In this document: piece by piece, positions 14,651 to 22,363 of the stretch
Layout of the letters: every line of letters starts with the position of its first letter
How positions within the stretch are numbered: the first letter of the stretch is position 1
Virus record (IMG/VR): IMGVR_UViG_3300047678_000471
Coordinates: 1 to 37,249 of that record
DNA: 37,249 nucleotides
Origin: a virus
Reading direction: 5' to 3' (one strand)
Position numbers and translations under genes: made by a program
The notes under the pieces: generated by a model
What the model was told of the DNA's origin: nothing
Database searches by the model: none
The model's input: only the letters and a program-made list of their open reading frames with translations

Positions 14651-15955
14651 TTAGTGGGCGCTCCCGAAAAAATCGGTTAATACGTTTTTGATTTCAGCCT
14701 CAAGGCTAAGTTTCTTATCCTCTTTTTTTCCATCAGCCTGCTGCTGTTGCTTTGCCTTTTCATCTTCCATTTTTTGTACCTGTGCATCAAAATCATCGGG
14801 CTTTTTTAAGCCGCTGATTTCATAAATATCATCGGCATCCACGGGCAGGCCCATTAGCTTAACCTGCTGCGCTATGCTTATTTTAGTTTTGGCGGTATCT
14901 AAATCCACAGGATCTTCATTCACAAATTTGCCGCCGGGAGGCAGCAGGCCAATGTTTATAAGCACGGGTAAAATAACCTCATTGAGTATAGCTATTTCTT
15001 TTATTTTGTCGTCCTGCGCAACTTCGTTTACTGTTTTAAAATGCGTTTCGCTTTGTGCATAGCCACTACTCTTGCTGCTTGTGGTACTTTCGGTTGCACC
15101 AAGTATCAACACCATCATTTCTTCGTTCATTGCCTGCCGCAGGGTGTTGTACAAATCATTACTATTGCTGCCACTACTATCTTTATGCATGGTAAACTCT
15201 GCATCCTTTGGCAGCACAGCCCATGCTGCACTTGCCGCTTTTTCCAAAGCCTGCTCCAATTGTATGCGCACCTGCTCGTTGAAGCCATCGTACCTGGCTT
15301 CACGAAATGGCATGCCGAATATTTGTGCATAGTTGGCCCAATCGGCAATATTTCCTCTTTTATAAATAGCATAGCAGGTTGCCTGCAGCAGGTATCCCAA
15401 ATCATCATGCCTGCCTATTTCAACAACTGTGCGGTTGTAAGGTGGCATATCGTACCTTATTCCTTCAATGTCAAATTGATTTTGTATAATTAATTTTTCA
15501 CGTGGTTTTATATGTTTTTTGGGCACATCAAACACATAAAGCTTATCATCCACATTCATTAGTTCCATTACAGTTATGCCCCATGCCTTTTGCAATTGGA
15601 TGCACTCTCTCAAGTATATGAATTGTAAACTATCGATAAGACAACTTGTGCCTTTAATTTCTTTTTTATCATCCTCACCTACATACATAAGTTTGTTTTT
15701 TGTAACACCGAGTACCCTTTTCCTTACTAAACGGTTTAAAAAGGCATCTAAAAGGGCATCATCATACAAGTCATAAAGTGCTTCTCTGGAGCCATTTATA
15801 GCTTCCGCATTTTGGTGTTTATTGCGCCAGTCCTGTATATCGGTTTTGCTGCGCTGTACAGGGCGTATATTAATATTTTGTATTACAATACCACTTTCCT
15901 TTATTTCTCCTGAAACTTTAGTTACACCTGGTTTCACTTGTTTTTTAACTGCCAT
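14651..15955 (-). CDS. Portal protein (DUF935, Mu gp29-like)
   Basis: The portal forms the DNA entry and exit ring at one head vertex. The protein has the DUF935 pattern: DALLDAFLNRLVRKRVLGV, AWGITVMELMNV, YAQIFGMPFREARYDGF, AEFTMHKDS and GATESTTSSKSSGYAQSE. I start it at MAVKKQ (15955), just after the gp36-like stop, rather than at 15982, which would overlap that gene. It is about 434 residues, with a Lys/Gln-rich C-terminus (KAKQQQQADGKKEDKK). It precedes MuF as in Mu. Confidence 0.85.
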   Translation of the reverse strand: MAVKKQVKPGVTKVSGEIKESGIVIQNINIRPVQRSKTDIQDWRNKHQNAEAINGSREALYDLYDDALLDAFLNRLVRKRVLGVTKNKLMYVGEDDKKEIKGTSCLIDSLQFIYLRECIQLQKAWGITVMELMNVDDKLYVFDVPKKHIKPREKLIIQNQFDIEGIRYDMPPYNRTVVEIGRHDDLGYLLQATCYAIYKRGNIADWANYAQIFGMPFREARYDGFNEQVRIQLEQALEKAASAAWAVLPKDAEFTMHKDSSGSNSNDLYNTLRQAMNEEMMVLILGATESTTSSKSSGYAQSETHFKTVNEVAQDDKIKEIAILNEVILPVLINIGLLPPGGKFVNEDPVDLDTAKTKISIAQQVKLMGLPVDADDIYEISGLKKPDDFDAQVQKMEDEKAKQQQQADGKKEDKKLSLEAEIKNVLTDFFGSAH

Positions 15956-15956
15956 T

Positions 15957-16376
15957 TTAAAAGTTGTTTTTTCGTTTTTCAATAGTTCCGTACTTGATAT
16001 AATTGTTTGCCTCTTCGGCCGGGGGCTCCGAAGGGTAAGGCATTGTAGGATTTATTTTACCACTCTGCACCTTGCCCAGCCATTCCAGTGCCTGCTCGTA
16101 CCGGTACTTTCGCAATTCCATCTCCACGCCGGGGTTGGCAAGCTGTATGTAATGCCATACGGCAATGTCTTTTGTGTACAGCAATAATGTAGGGTGGCGT
16201 TCAGTGCCGGTAGCACTGAATATGGCTGTTGTGTCGTAAGCCCTTATATAACCTTCCACTTCGCCGGTAGCAGCAATTATAGCATCCTGTAGTATGCTTT
16301 CATCCTCACGGCTTATTTCGTCCACTATGCCGCCATACAGGTGTGTTTTAATTTCTGATGTTTCTAAAAATGCCAT
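15957..16376 (-). CDS. Mu gp36-like head protein (DUF1320)
   Basis: The 139-aa protein matches DUF1320: the N-terminal FLETSEIKTHLYGG, LQDAIIAATGEVEGYIRAYD and YTKDIAVWHYIQLANPG, then a helical end EQALEWLGKVQSGKINP. It is probably a head-completion/connector protein. In Mu it lies after the capsid gene, but here it sits between terminase and portal, so the order differs. Confidence 0.8.
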   Translation of the reverse strand: MAFLETSEIKTHLYGGIVDEISREDESILQDAIIAATGEVEGYIRAYDTTAIFSATGTERHPTLLLYTKDIAVWHYIQLANPGVEMELRKYRYEQALEWLGKVQSGKINPTMPYPSEPPAEEANNYIKYGTIEKRKNNF

Positions 16377-17873
16377 TTAAAAACGTTTTAAGCTGTGTTT
16401 ACGAAAGCCCATACTTATGGGCGTATCTTCAAAAAAACGGTTATCAATTATTTGTTTTGCACCTTCGCAGGCATCGGGGCCGTCATCATGGCTTTTGCTG
16501 CCTGGTTCAAGCGCTTTGAATTGTTCTTCGAGTATTTGCATGTGATGATTGCTGCGTTCCTCTTCATTCAACCACAGCTTTCCATTTGTATTCAAGGGCT
16601 CCAGTGCACTTTCAATACGTGTGAATTTGTCCGGTTTTTTTCGTTTATCCGGGGCAATCACTATGGTACTTTTCATTGTGGCAAACACATCGTGCAGCTC
16701 TTTTAGAATTATATCCTGTAAAAAGTTTTCTTCAGCATACCAGTATATCGGCGTTTTCCCGTCAACGTAATTTTTTATGTCAATAAGCCCGGCTGCCAAA
16801 TCTCTGGTAGTGCCCTGCTTTAAAAAGCACTTGCGTATATGGTACTCTGTGCCTATTCTGCCCATTAGTACAGCCGCCTTAAAATCGTTGCGGCTGGTAC
16901 TCTTATAGCTTAAATCTATGTAGCATACGAGGAACCTGTATGCCTTTATATGGGGCAGTTTTTTATAATGCATTTCGCTGAATACTGAGCCCTGGCTTAT
17001 AGGGTTATTGAAATACTCCTTTTGTGCACTGATATAACTTATTTTGCTTAGGGTATAATCAATATCCTTTTCGCTGTTTTTTGCAGGCCATGTGCTTTTA
17101 CCTTTATTATCACGGATGTTGATTACGTCAACATAGTCGGCCTTTTTAATAGCTTCTGTTATGCAGCAATACTTTGCGATAATATTGCCGTTAAAGCGTA
17201 TGCGCTTACGACCACTCACGCTTAGCGTTGGTATCAGGGCCTGTTCTATCCATTCCCACTTTTGCCTTACTATTTTTTCATTTCTGCACTCTTCGTCCGT
17301 ATCAATATCATCTATGTCAAGTATATCAGGCCGCATCTCTTCCAGCCGCAAGCCCCGTGGTGATTGACCGGCACCAATGGCAACAAATCCGAAACCAGCT
17401 TTCGATACAAAGTGCCCCGTTTCCCACTGCCCAATTTTCTTTTGCTCGCCATAATCGTTTATTATTCGCTGATTGCTTTCCAGGTTTATCATATACGGCA
17501 TCAGCAATGCAACGGCTTTATCATAGCTGGTGCTTACCTGTATTTTAAACTTAGACCTGCCTGTTAGCATCAGTTTTAAATCTTCCATCATAGCCCGGGT
17601 ACTCTTAGCCAGTTCCCGGCTCCATGCCCTCACTTCGTATATCCGCTCGTTATCCATCCAGCGCCTGGTAGCTGCCCGGTGAAAGGCTGCGCTTTCACAT
17701 TTATAATAGTTAGGGAAGTAGTATTTGAACCAGGCCTCATGGTCTGATTCAAGCATGGCGATACGTTTCTTTTGCTGAACCAGCGTTTCCGCCTGGTCTA
17801 CATAAGTAGAGCGCTCTATCTGCTTTCTAAATTTTTCCCACTGCGCCAGTGCCTGCTTATCCTTCAGCTTCAT
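16377..17873 (-). CDS. Terminase large subunit
   Basis: The 498-aa packaging motor and nuclease has a deviant Walker A WSRELAKST (84-92), Walker B DILDIDDID (183-191), a nuclease-domain strand CYIDLSYK (Asp320) and a C-terminal HDDGPDACEGAK acidic site. The length is usual for the family. It overlaps the small subunit gene by 4 bases and is followed directly by the gp36-like gene. Confidence 0.9.
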   Translation of the reverse strand: MKLKDKQALAQWEKFRKQIERSTYVDQAETLVQQKKRIAMLESDHEAWFKYYFPNYYKCESAAFHRAATRRWMDNERIYEVRAWSRELAKSTRAMMEDLKLMLTGRSKFKIQVSTSYDKAVALLMPYMINLESNQRIINDYGEQKKIGQWETGHFVSKAGFGFVAIGAGQSPRGLRLEEMRPDILDIDDIDTDEECRNEKIVRQKWEWIEQALIPTLSVSGRKRIRFNGNIIAKYCCITEAIKKADYVDVINIRDNKGKSTWPAKNSEKDIDYTLSKISYISAQKEYFNNPISQGSVFSEMHYKKLPHIKAYRFLVCYIDLSYKSTSRNDFKAAVLMGRIGTEYHIRKCFLKQGTTRDLAAGLIDIKNYVDGKTPIYWYAEENFLQDIILKELHDVFATMKSTIVIAPDKRKKPDKFTRIESALEPLNTNGKLWLNEEERSNHHMQILEEQFKALEPGSKSHDDGPDACEGAKQIIDNRFFEDTPISMGFRKHSLKRF

Positions 17874-18322
17874 GCAAATTGATTTAGATAGATGTCAAAC
17901 CATTTCGTTATCTGCTTTGCCAAATCAGGTTCTTCTTTTTGCACCATGTTTATAAACTCAGTACCAACATCCACTTTTTCGGCAATACTTGTTTCAATTT
18001 CAAGGTTTTTTATTGCAGTAGTTAGTTTCAGCACTGCATCAGCTTCTTTGCTATTGATGGGTATTTTCAACTCACTTTTTTCGTCTATCGCATCATTTAT
18101 GTTTTGAAGCATTTTGTAAAGCCTTCGCAATTCGTTACTACGTGTAGTTAGTAATGATGTTTTTAAGTCATCCCATCTTACACCTTTATCATCTGATGTA
18201 TTCACCCAGGTACTAAGTGTGTTTTCGCTGACCCCAACTATGGAAGCAATTTCCTTTTGATTATACTGGCCGGTTAAGTAGAGTGCTTTAGCCTTATCCT
18301 TTTTGTCGTTGCGTTTTGCCAT
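17870..18322 (-). CDS. Terminase small subunit-like protein
   Basis: The 150-aa protein has an N-terminal HTH (AKALYLTGQYNQKEIASIVG, then VSENTLSTWV) and a helical C-terminal part, the layout of DUF1804-type small terminases that recognise phage DNA for packaging. I start it at the ATG at 18322 (MAKRND); a TTG at 18331 would add three residues. The start codon lies within the 20-bp palindrome at 18314-18333. Confidence 0.75.
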   Translation of the reverse strand: MAKRNDKKDKAKALYLTGQYNQKEIASIVGVSENTLSTWVNTSDDKGVRWDDLKTSLLTTRSNELRRLYKMLQNINDAIDEKSELKIPINSKEADAVLKLTTAIKNLEIETSIAEKVDVGTEFINMVQKEEPDLAKQITKWFDIYLNQFA

Positions 18323-18333
18323 ATATGGCAAAA
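18314..18333. promoter_or_regulatory. Perfect 20-bp palindrome between divergent late operons
   Basis: TTTTGCCATATATGGCAAAA is perfectly self-complementary. Both divergent ATG-GCA-AAA starts (minus at 18322, plus at 18325) lie in it, two bases apart. It could be an operator for a late regulator, or simply the result of two identical gene starts (MAK) facing each other. Promoters for the two late operons must lie inside the opposite coding region or overlap this site. Confidence 0.5.
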
Positions 18334-18519
18334 TTGTTTTTTATACAGGGCGGTTTCAATTTTAAAATCAATGATACGGCAGTAGGTGCCGGGGCTTACG
18401 GCAAATGCTGCCGTGTGTCTAAACCTGCATTTGGTAAGGCTTTCAGCCGATTGCATTTTTACGCCATAATCGACAAAGCAAGCGAATGGCCAAACTGGAT
18501 ATTGACATTGTTCTTATAG
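18325..18519 (+). CDS. Small protein at the head of the rightward late operon, 64 aa
   Basis: The frame begins MAKLFFIQGG and contains GAGAYGKCCRVSKPAFGKAF. Its codon use resembles the phage genes. It overlaps the protease gene by 34 bases. The first triplets copy those of the next gene (MAKL). I do not recognise it; it may be a real small late protein or a leader reading frame. Confidence 0.4.
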   Translation: MAKLFFIQGGFNFKINDTAVGAGAYGKCCRVSKPAFGKAFSRLHFYAIIDKASEWPNWILTLFL

Positions 18520-19520
18520 ATGACAGCATAGTGATGCATGGCTTTCGTGTATTAATGAGCGGCGCAATGCTTGAAGGTTTTAAAAGCAATCCAATAATGC
18601 TGCTGCAGCATAACCGACCCAAAGAGTATGCCGGTGCCGATGATATTATGCTGCCGATTGGTAAGTGGTACGATATACGTGTAGAAGGTAACCGCTTGCT
18701 GGCAAAGCCAGAGTTTGACGATGATGACGAGCTGGCTGTTAAAGTGCAGAATAAAGTTCAAAAGGGTTACCTCAATGGCGCAAGCATTTGGATAGAGCCG
18801 TTGAGAATAAGCGAAGAGCCATCCGACATGCTGCCGGGCCAAAGCCTGCCCACATTAACCAAATGGGGCCTGCTGGAGGCAAGCATTGTGGATATACCCA
18901 ATTGCCGCAATGCCTTAGCTATAAGGAATAGTGCCGGAAAAAAAATACTACTGCACGGCGATGGAAGCGAAAATGAAAATGAGTTAAAAGAATACTTAAA
19001 AACTTTTTCAACAAAAAATATATCGATGGAAAAAAAAGTACTGGCCGCTAAGCTTGGCCTTGATGAAAGCGTAGCTGATGCTTTGCTTAGCAAAAAAGTA
19101 GATGAAATAATTGCCAATGCTGCCAAGCTTACTGCATTGCAGGATGAAAATACGCAGCTTAAAGACACTATTGTGCAGATGAAAAACGCTGCTGCTGATA
19201 AGGCGGTTGATGACCTGGTTGAAGCGGGGTTTAATGAAAAAAAATACGGCGCTGAAGAAAAGGAAAGGTATCGTAAGCTGGCCAAGGCCGATTTTGAAAC
19301 TACAAAAGAGCTTATAGATAGCATGAAGCCTTATGAAAGTATTGAAAGCCGGTTGAGCGCTGCCGATAACAATGTAAACCAGGCAAGGCTTACTGAGCTG
19401 AGCAAGCTGAGTGGCGTAGAGCTTTACAATAAGGGCCTGCTGGAAGAGTTGCAAAAACTATCGTTGCCGGTATTTAAAATTAAGTACAAAGAAGCCTTTG
19501 GGGTAGAGTACAATGGCTAA
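18486..19520 (+). CDS. Prohead protease with C-terminal scaffold
   Basis: The 344-aa protein has an S78/HK97-type protease domain in residues 1-150: His42 in LLQHNRP, Ser100 in GYLNGASIW and the strand LLEASIVDIPNCRNA. Residues about 181-300 are helical and charged (coiled-coil-like), typical of scaffolding. An in-frame ATG at 19026 (Met181, MEKKVLAAKLG) follows an A-rich stretch and would yield a separate scaffold of 164 residues, as with Mu I and Z. It lies directly upstream of the capsid gene. Confidence 0.85.
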   Translation: MAKLDIDIVLIDDSIVMHGFRVLMSGAMLEGFKSNPIMLLQHNRPKEYAGADDIMLPIGKWYDIRVEGNRLLAKPEFDDDDELAVKVQNKVQKGYLNGASIWIEPLRISEEPSDMLPGQSLPTLTKWGLLEASIVDIPNCRNALAIRNSAGKKILLHGDGSENENELKEYLKTFSTKNISMEKKVLAAKLGLDESVADALLSKKVDEIIANAAKLTALQDENTQLKDTIVQMKNAAADKAVDDLVEAGFNEKKYGAEEKERYRKLAKADFETTKELIDSMKPYESIESRLSAADNNVNQARLTELSKLSGVELYNKGLLEELQKLSLPVFKIKYKEAFGVEYNG

Positions 19521-19558
19521 TCAAATTATTAAATAAAAAAGATAAAAAAAGTATAACC

Positions 19559-20638
19559 ATGAAACTAATTAAAGCCATTGTTTTTATTGCAGGCATTTTT
19601 TTGCTGGGTGCTCCGGCAGTTGAAGGTATTGTGCAGTTTTCAAAAGAAATTAATGTACATCCATTGGCAGTGGCAGTGCCTTTAATAACAATAGGCATTG
19701 TGCATTCCATTTATAATGATAGGAAAAACGTTATTGTTAATGGCCTTGTGCTTGAAGTATGGGCCAGGTACATCATCGAGCGTTTTTGGAAAGATAATAG
19801 CTTTTTGAAATTTGCCAAAGATGATAGTGATTATGTAACTCAGGGCCGTATAGTACACATACCACAGCCTGGTAGTAAACCTGTGGTGGTAAAAAACAGG
19901 AGCAGTTTTCCGGCTACTGCCGTTCGCCGTACTGATACAGAAGTGTTGTATTCGCTTGACGAATATACAACCGACCCTACCCACATTCCGAATATCGATG
20001 CCATTCATTTGAGTTACAACAAGCAGGATAATGTGCTGGGCGACCATATGAGCACGCTAACTGAAACCGTTGCTGATGATATGATAATTAAATGGGGTGC
20101 CAATGCCACAGTTGTAAAAACAACTGGTGGCGCTATTGGCCCGGTTACAGGACAAACTGGTAACCGCAAAGCTTTTATCGAGGCCGATTTGAAAAACCTG
20201 ATGATAAAAATGAATGTTGACAATGTGCCAAAGCAAAACCGCTACATCATGATTGACGACAATATGTATGGCGCATTTTACGACAGCCTTGGCCAAACCA
20301 ATGCAAAAGACTTTAGCCGCTATGCTGATGCCGAAAACGGTGTTATAGGCAAGCTGCATAGTTTTAGCATCATGACCAGGAGCAGTGTGCTGGCACTAAC
20401 CTCGGCCGATGCTGTAAAAGCGCTTGGCGCATCGCTTGGTGCTACTGATAACCTTGCCTCACTGGCCTGGCACAAGGATAGTGTTGCCTTTGCAATTGGC
20501 GATACTAAGCTTTTCCAAGACCTGAATAACCCCCTCTACTACGGCGATATACACTCACTGCTTTTGATGGCCGGTGGCCGGGTAAGGCGTGGGGATAGTA
20601 AAGGTATATATGCAGTAACGCAGGATGCTGCAGCCTAA
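19559..20638 (+). CDS. Major capsid protein with hydrophobic N-terminal extension
   Basis: The 359-aa protein follows the protease/scaffold gene, as expected for the shell protein. From about residue 58 (IVNGLVLEVWARYIIERFWK) it reads as the coat protein of Bacteroidota Mu-like phages, with QGRIVHIPQPG, YSLDEYTTDPTHIPNID and RVRRGDSKGIYAV. The first 52 residues are unusual: two hydrophobic runs (about 4-20, AIVFIAGIFLLGAPAVEG, and 35-52), resembling a signal/membrane segment. The start cannot be moved: no ATG lies between it and the conserved part. The extension may be cut off by the prohead protease. Confidence 0.8.
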   Translation: MKLIKAIVFIAGIFLLGAPAVEGIVQFSKEINVHPLAVAVPLITIGIVHSIYNDRKNVIVNGLVLEVWARYIIERFWKDNSFLKFAKDDSDYVTQGRIVHIPQPGSKPVVVKNRSSFPATAVRRTDTEVLYSLDEYTTDPTHIPNIDAIHLSYNKQDNVLGDHMSTLTETVADDMIIKWGANATVVKTTGGAIGPVTGQTGNRKAFIEADLKNLMIKMNVDNVPKQNRYIMIDDNMYGAFYDSLGQTNAKDFSRYADAENGVIGKLHSFSIMTRSSVLALTSADAVKALGASLGATDNLASLAWHKDSVAFAIGDTKLFQDLNNPLYYGDIHSLLLMAGGRVRRGDSKGIYAVTQDAAA

Positions 20639-20662
20639 TTTAAAATAACAGCCGCCAACCAC

Positions 20663-20688
20663 TGGAGCCTGGTTAAGGCCGGGCTCCA
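20663..20688 (+). terminator. Hairpin after the capsid gene
   Basis: TGGAGCCTGG and CCGGGCTCCA form a 10-bp stem with one T-G wobble and a 6-base loop (TTAAGG). No U-tract follows, so it may attenuate rather than end transcription, or stabilise the upstream capsid message, between the strongly expressed capsid gene and the lysis genes. Confidence 0.4.
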
Positions 20689-20697
20689 TATATAAAA

Positions 20698-20874
20698 ATG
20701 CAAAGGCAAATTATGATAGACTGGATTGCTGTAAAAATAAACAGCACTGCTATATTCTTAAGCATATTAGGTGCTATAAAGGGCAATCATATTGCTTTAA
20801 GCCTATCAATACTTGCCAGCCTGTACAGCCTTGCATACACACATTATAAGTGGCGAAAACACCGTAAAAAATGA
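20698..20874 (+). CDS. Small membrane protein, holin candidate, 58 aa
   Basis: A short frame encodes two likely membrane segments: STAIFLSILGAIKG (16-29) and ALSLSILASLYSLAY (32-46). It ends in a strongly basic tail (KWRKHRKK). It overlaps the next gene by ATGA and starts the lysis cassette before the u-spanin-like and endolysin genes. Size, basic tail and position suit a holin; which of this and the next protein is the holin is open. Confidence 0.55.
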   Translation: MQRQIMIDWIAVKINSTAIFLSILGAIKGNHIALSLSILASLYSLAYTHYKWRKHRKK

Positions 20875-21101
20875 AACAATTTTTTTCAAGCCTATCTAAA
20901 ACGGATGTACGCAACATCATTGCCATCATCTATGTACTGCTTGTGCTTGGATTTATTTATGTGCTCGTATTTAAACCGGTGCCCAACGAAAACAAAGACC
21001 TTGTAAATGTGCTTGGTGGTGTTGTTATTGGTGGTATCGGCCCCATCATCGGATTTTACTACGGCAGCAGTAAATCAGACAATCATTTGGATAGTAAATG
21101 A
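20871..21101 (+). CDS. Small membrane protein, holin/antiholin candidate, 76 aa
   Basis: Two membrane segments are visible: IIAIIYVLLVLGFIYVLVF (16-34) and VVIGGIGPIIGFYYGSS (51-67). It is coupled by overlap to the upstream membrane protein and the downstream lipoprotein. The GGIGPIIGFYYGSSK end recurs in holin-like phage proteins of Bacteroidota. Together with the previous gene it may form a holin-antiholin pair. Confidence 0.6.
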   Translation: MKQFFSSLSKTDVRNIIAIIYVLLVLGFIYVLVFKPVPNENKDLVNVLGGVVIGGIGPIIGFYYGSSKSDNHLDSK

Positions 21102-21571
21102 AAATTTTAATTATCATACTACTTGTATTCTTTTCATTCAATGCCTGCCGCACTGTACGGCCTGTGCTGCATACCAACCAAAAGGATAGTGTTGTAACCG
21201 TTACTGTTACTGAAAAGGTAACCGTAACAGAATACCTGCCGGGAGATACGGTAGAGCTTTGGCAGGCTATACCATGCCCTGAAGCAGTTGTTGATAGAAC
21301 TGTTAAAAAGGGTAACACCTCGTTATCTGTGCAATTAAAAAATGGCCAGTTAAATGTGCGGTGCAATAGCGATAGCCTGCAACGTATAATTGACAGCATT
21401 AAAACATCTGTTCATAAAGAAGTGTATCGTGAAAAAACAATATCGATACCTATTGATAAACCAGTACCCTACATACCAAAATGGGTGTGGTGGCTGATTG
21501 CAGCTAACACATTCTACTTGTTTTGGCGATTTAGAAAGCCGCTAATTAAACTTTTGAAACCAACTGTATGA
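21098..21571 (+). CDS. Unimolecular spanin-like lipoprotein
   Basis: The 157-aa protein has a lipoprotein signal with Cys17 (VFFSFNAC). A beta-rich middle follows (SVVTVTVTEKVTVTEYL), then a helical region, and a C-terminal membrane segment (KWVWWLIAANTFYLFW, about 128-144) with a basic tail. An outer-membrane lipid anchor at one end and an inner-membrane span at the other is the design of u-spanins such as T1 gp11, which fuse the two membranes in the last step of lysis. It lies between the membrane proteins and the endolysin. Confidence 0.6.
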   Translation: MKILIIILLVFFSFNACRTVRPVLHTNQKDSVVTVTVTEKVTVTEYLPGDTVELWQAIPCPEAVVDRTVKKGNTSLSVQLKNGQLNVRCNSDSLQRIIDSIKTSVHKEVYREKTISIPIDKPVPYIPKWVWWLIAANTFYLFWRFRKPLIKLLKPTV

Positions 21572-22035
21572 CACTTGCCGAAAAAACCTTACAGGTAGCA
21601 ATTAACCAACTTGGAGTTTCGGAAAAGCCGGTTGGTAGTAATGCAGGGCCTGAAGTAAACAATTATTTAAAAAGCGTTGGCCTTCGCCCAGGATATGCCT
21701 GGTGTATGGCTTTTATCTACTGGTGTGTTGAGCAGGCGGCAAAAGAATTGAATGAAATTAACCCGTTGGTTAAAACCGGCGGTGTGCTACGGCAGTGGAA
21801 TGAAGTAAAGCTGCGCAAGCTATCATCGAGGGACAGGGCGATAAAGCCGGGCGACATTTTTATCATGGATTATGGCAAGGGCCTCGGCCACGCCGGTTTT
21901 GTTGAAAGAGTAGGTAACGGTATTATTCATACCATAGAAGGCAATACCAATGAAGGCGGCAGCCGTGAAGGCTATAAAGTAACACGAAGGCAGCGGCTGC
22001 TAACTACTATTAATAAGGGATTTATACAGCTTTAA
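21568..22035 (+). CDS. CHAP-domain endolysin
   Basis: The 155-aa protein shows the CHAP/NlpC-type active site: Cys46 in GYAWCMAFIYWC, His108 in LGHAGFVE and an acidic/polar end of the site at EGNTNEG (124-130). It should cut peptide links in peptidoglycan. It has no signal peptide, so it needs a holin, consistent with the two small membrane proteins just upstream. It overlaps the spanin-like gene by ATGA. Confidence 0.88.
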   Translation: MTLAEKTLQVAINQLGVSEKPVGSNAGPEVNNYLKSVGLRPGYAWCMAFIYWCVEQAAKELNEINPLVKTGGVLRQWNEVKLRKLSSRDRAIKPGDIFIMDYGKGLGHAGFVERVGNGIIHTIEGNTNEGGSREGYKVTRRQRLLTTINKGFIQL

Positions 22036-22056
22036 ATAATTTTTTAAATCACAACC

Positions 22057-22338
22057 ATGACAAAAGCAGAAGCACAGAAAATAGCCGAATTTTTTTTTAA
22101 AACATACCCGTCAATTCCGGCCTTTCACATAACTACAGATAAGCAGGCTTTTGCATCTATAAATGATGCTAATGCACATGCTGATTTTTTGAATAAAAAA
22201 AATCCTGAAGTATTTACAATTGAAAGGGAAAAGGCAACTACAGATGTAGCACCGACGCAAGATGATAATACCGAAGATGCCGGTAAGCCTGCTGCTGCTA
22301 AAAATAAAAGCAGTAAGAAAGAAACGGATCAAAAATAA
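22057..22338 (+). CDS. Small tail-region protein, 93 aa
   Basis: The first 60 residues have the layout YPSIPAFHITTDKQAF-, DANAHADFLN, EVFTIERE: a strand, a phage-typical D-x-Q-x-F turn, a helix and a strand. The C-terminus is low-complexity (DDNTEDAGKPAAAKNKSSKK). Similar short proteins precede sheath genes in other phages. The function is unknown. Confidence 0.6.
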   Translation: MTKAEAQKIAEFFFKTYPSIPAFHITTDKQAFASINDANAHADFLNKKNPEVFTIEREKATTDVAPTQDDNTEDAGKPAAAKNKSSKKETDQK

Positions 22339-22363
22339 TTACAAAAACTTTTAATAATAAAAC

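Noticed and set aside
15127-15493. Long plus-strand frames opposite portal, terminase and gpF (for example 15041-15493, 13821-14273)
   Set aside because: They lie antisense to well-supported structural genes and encode low-complexity, family-less sequence.
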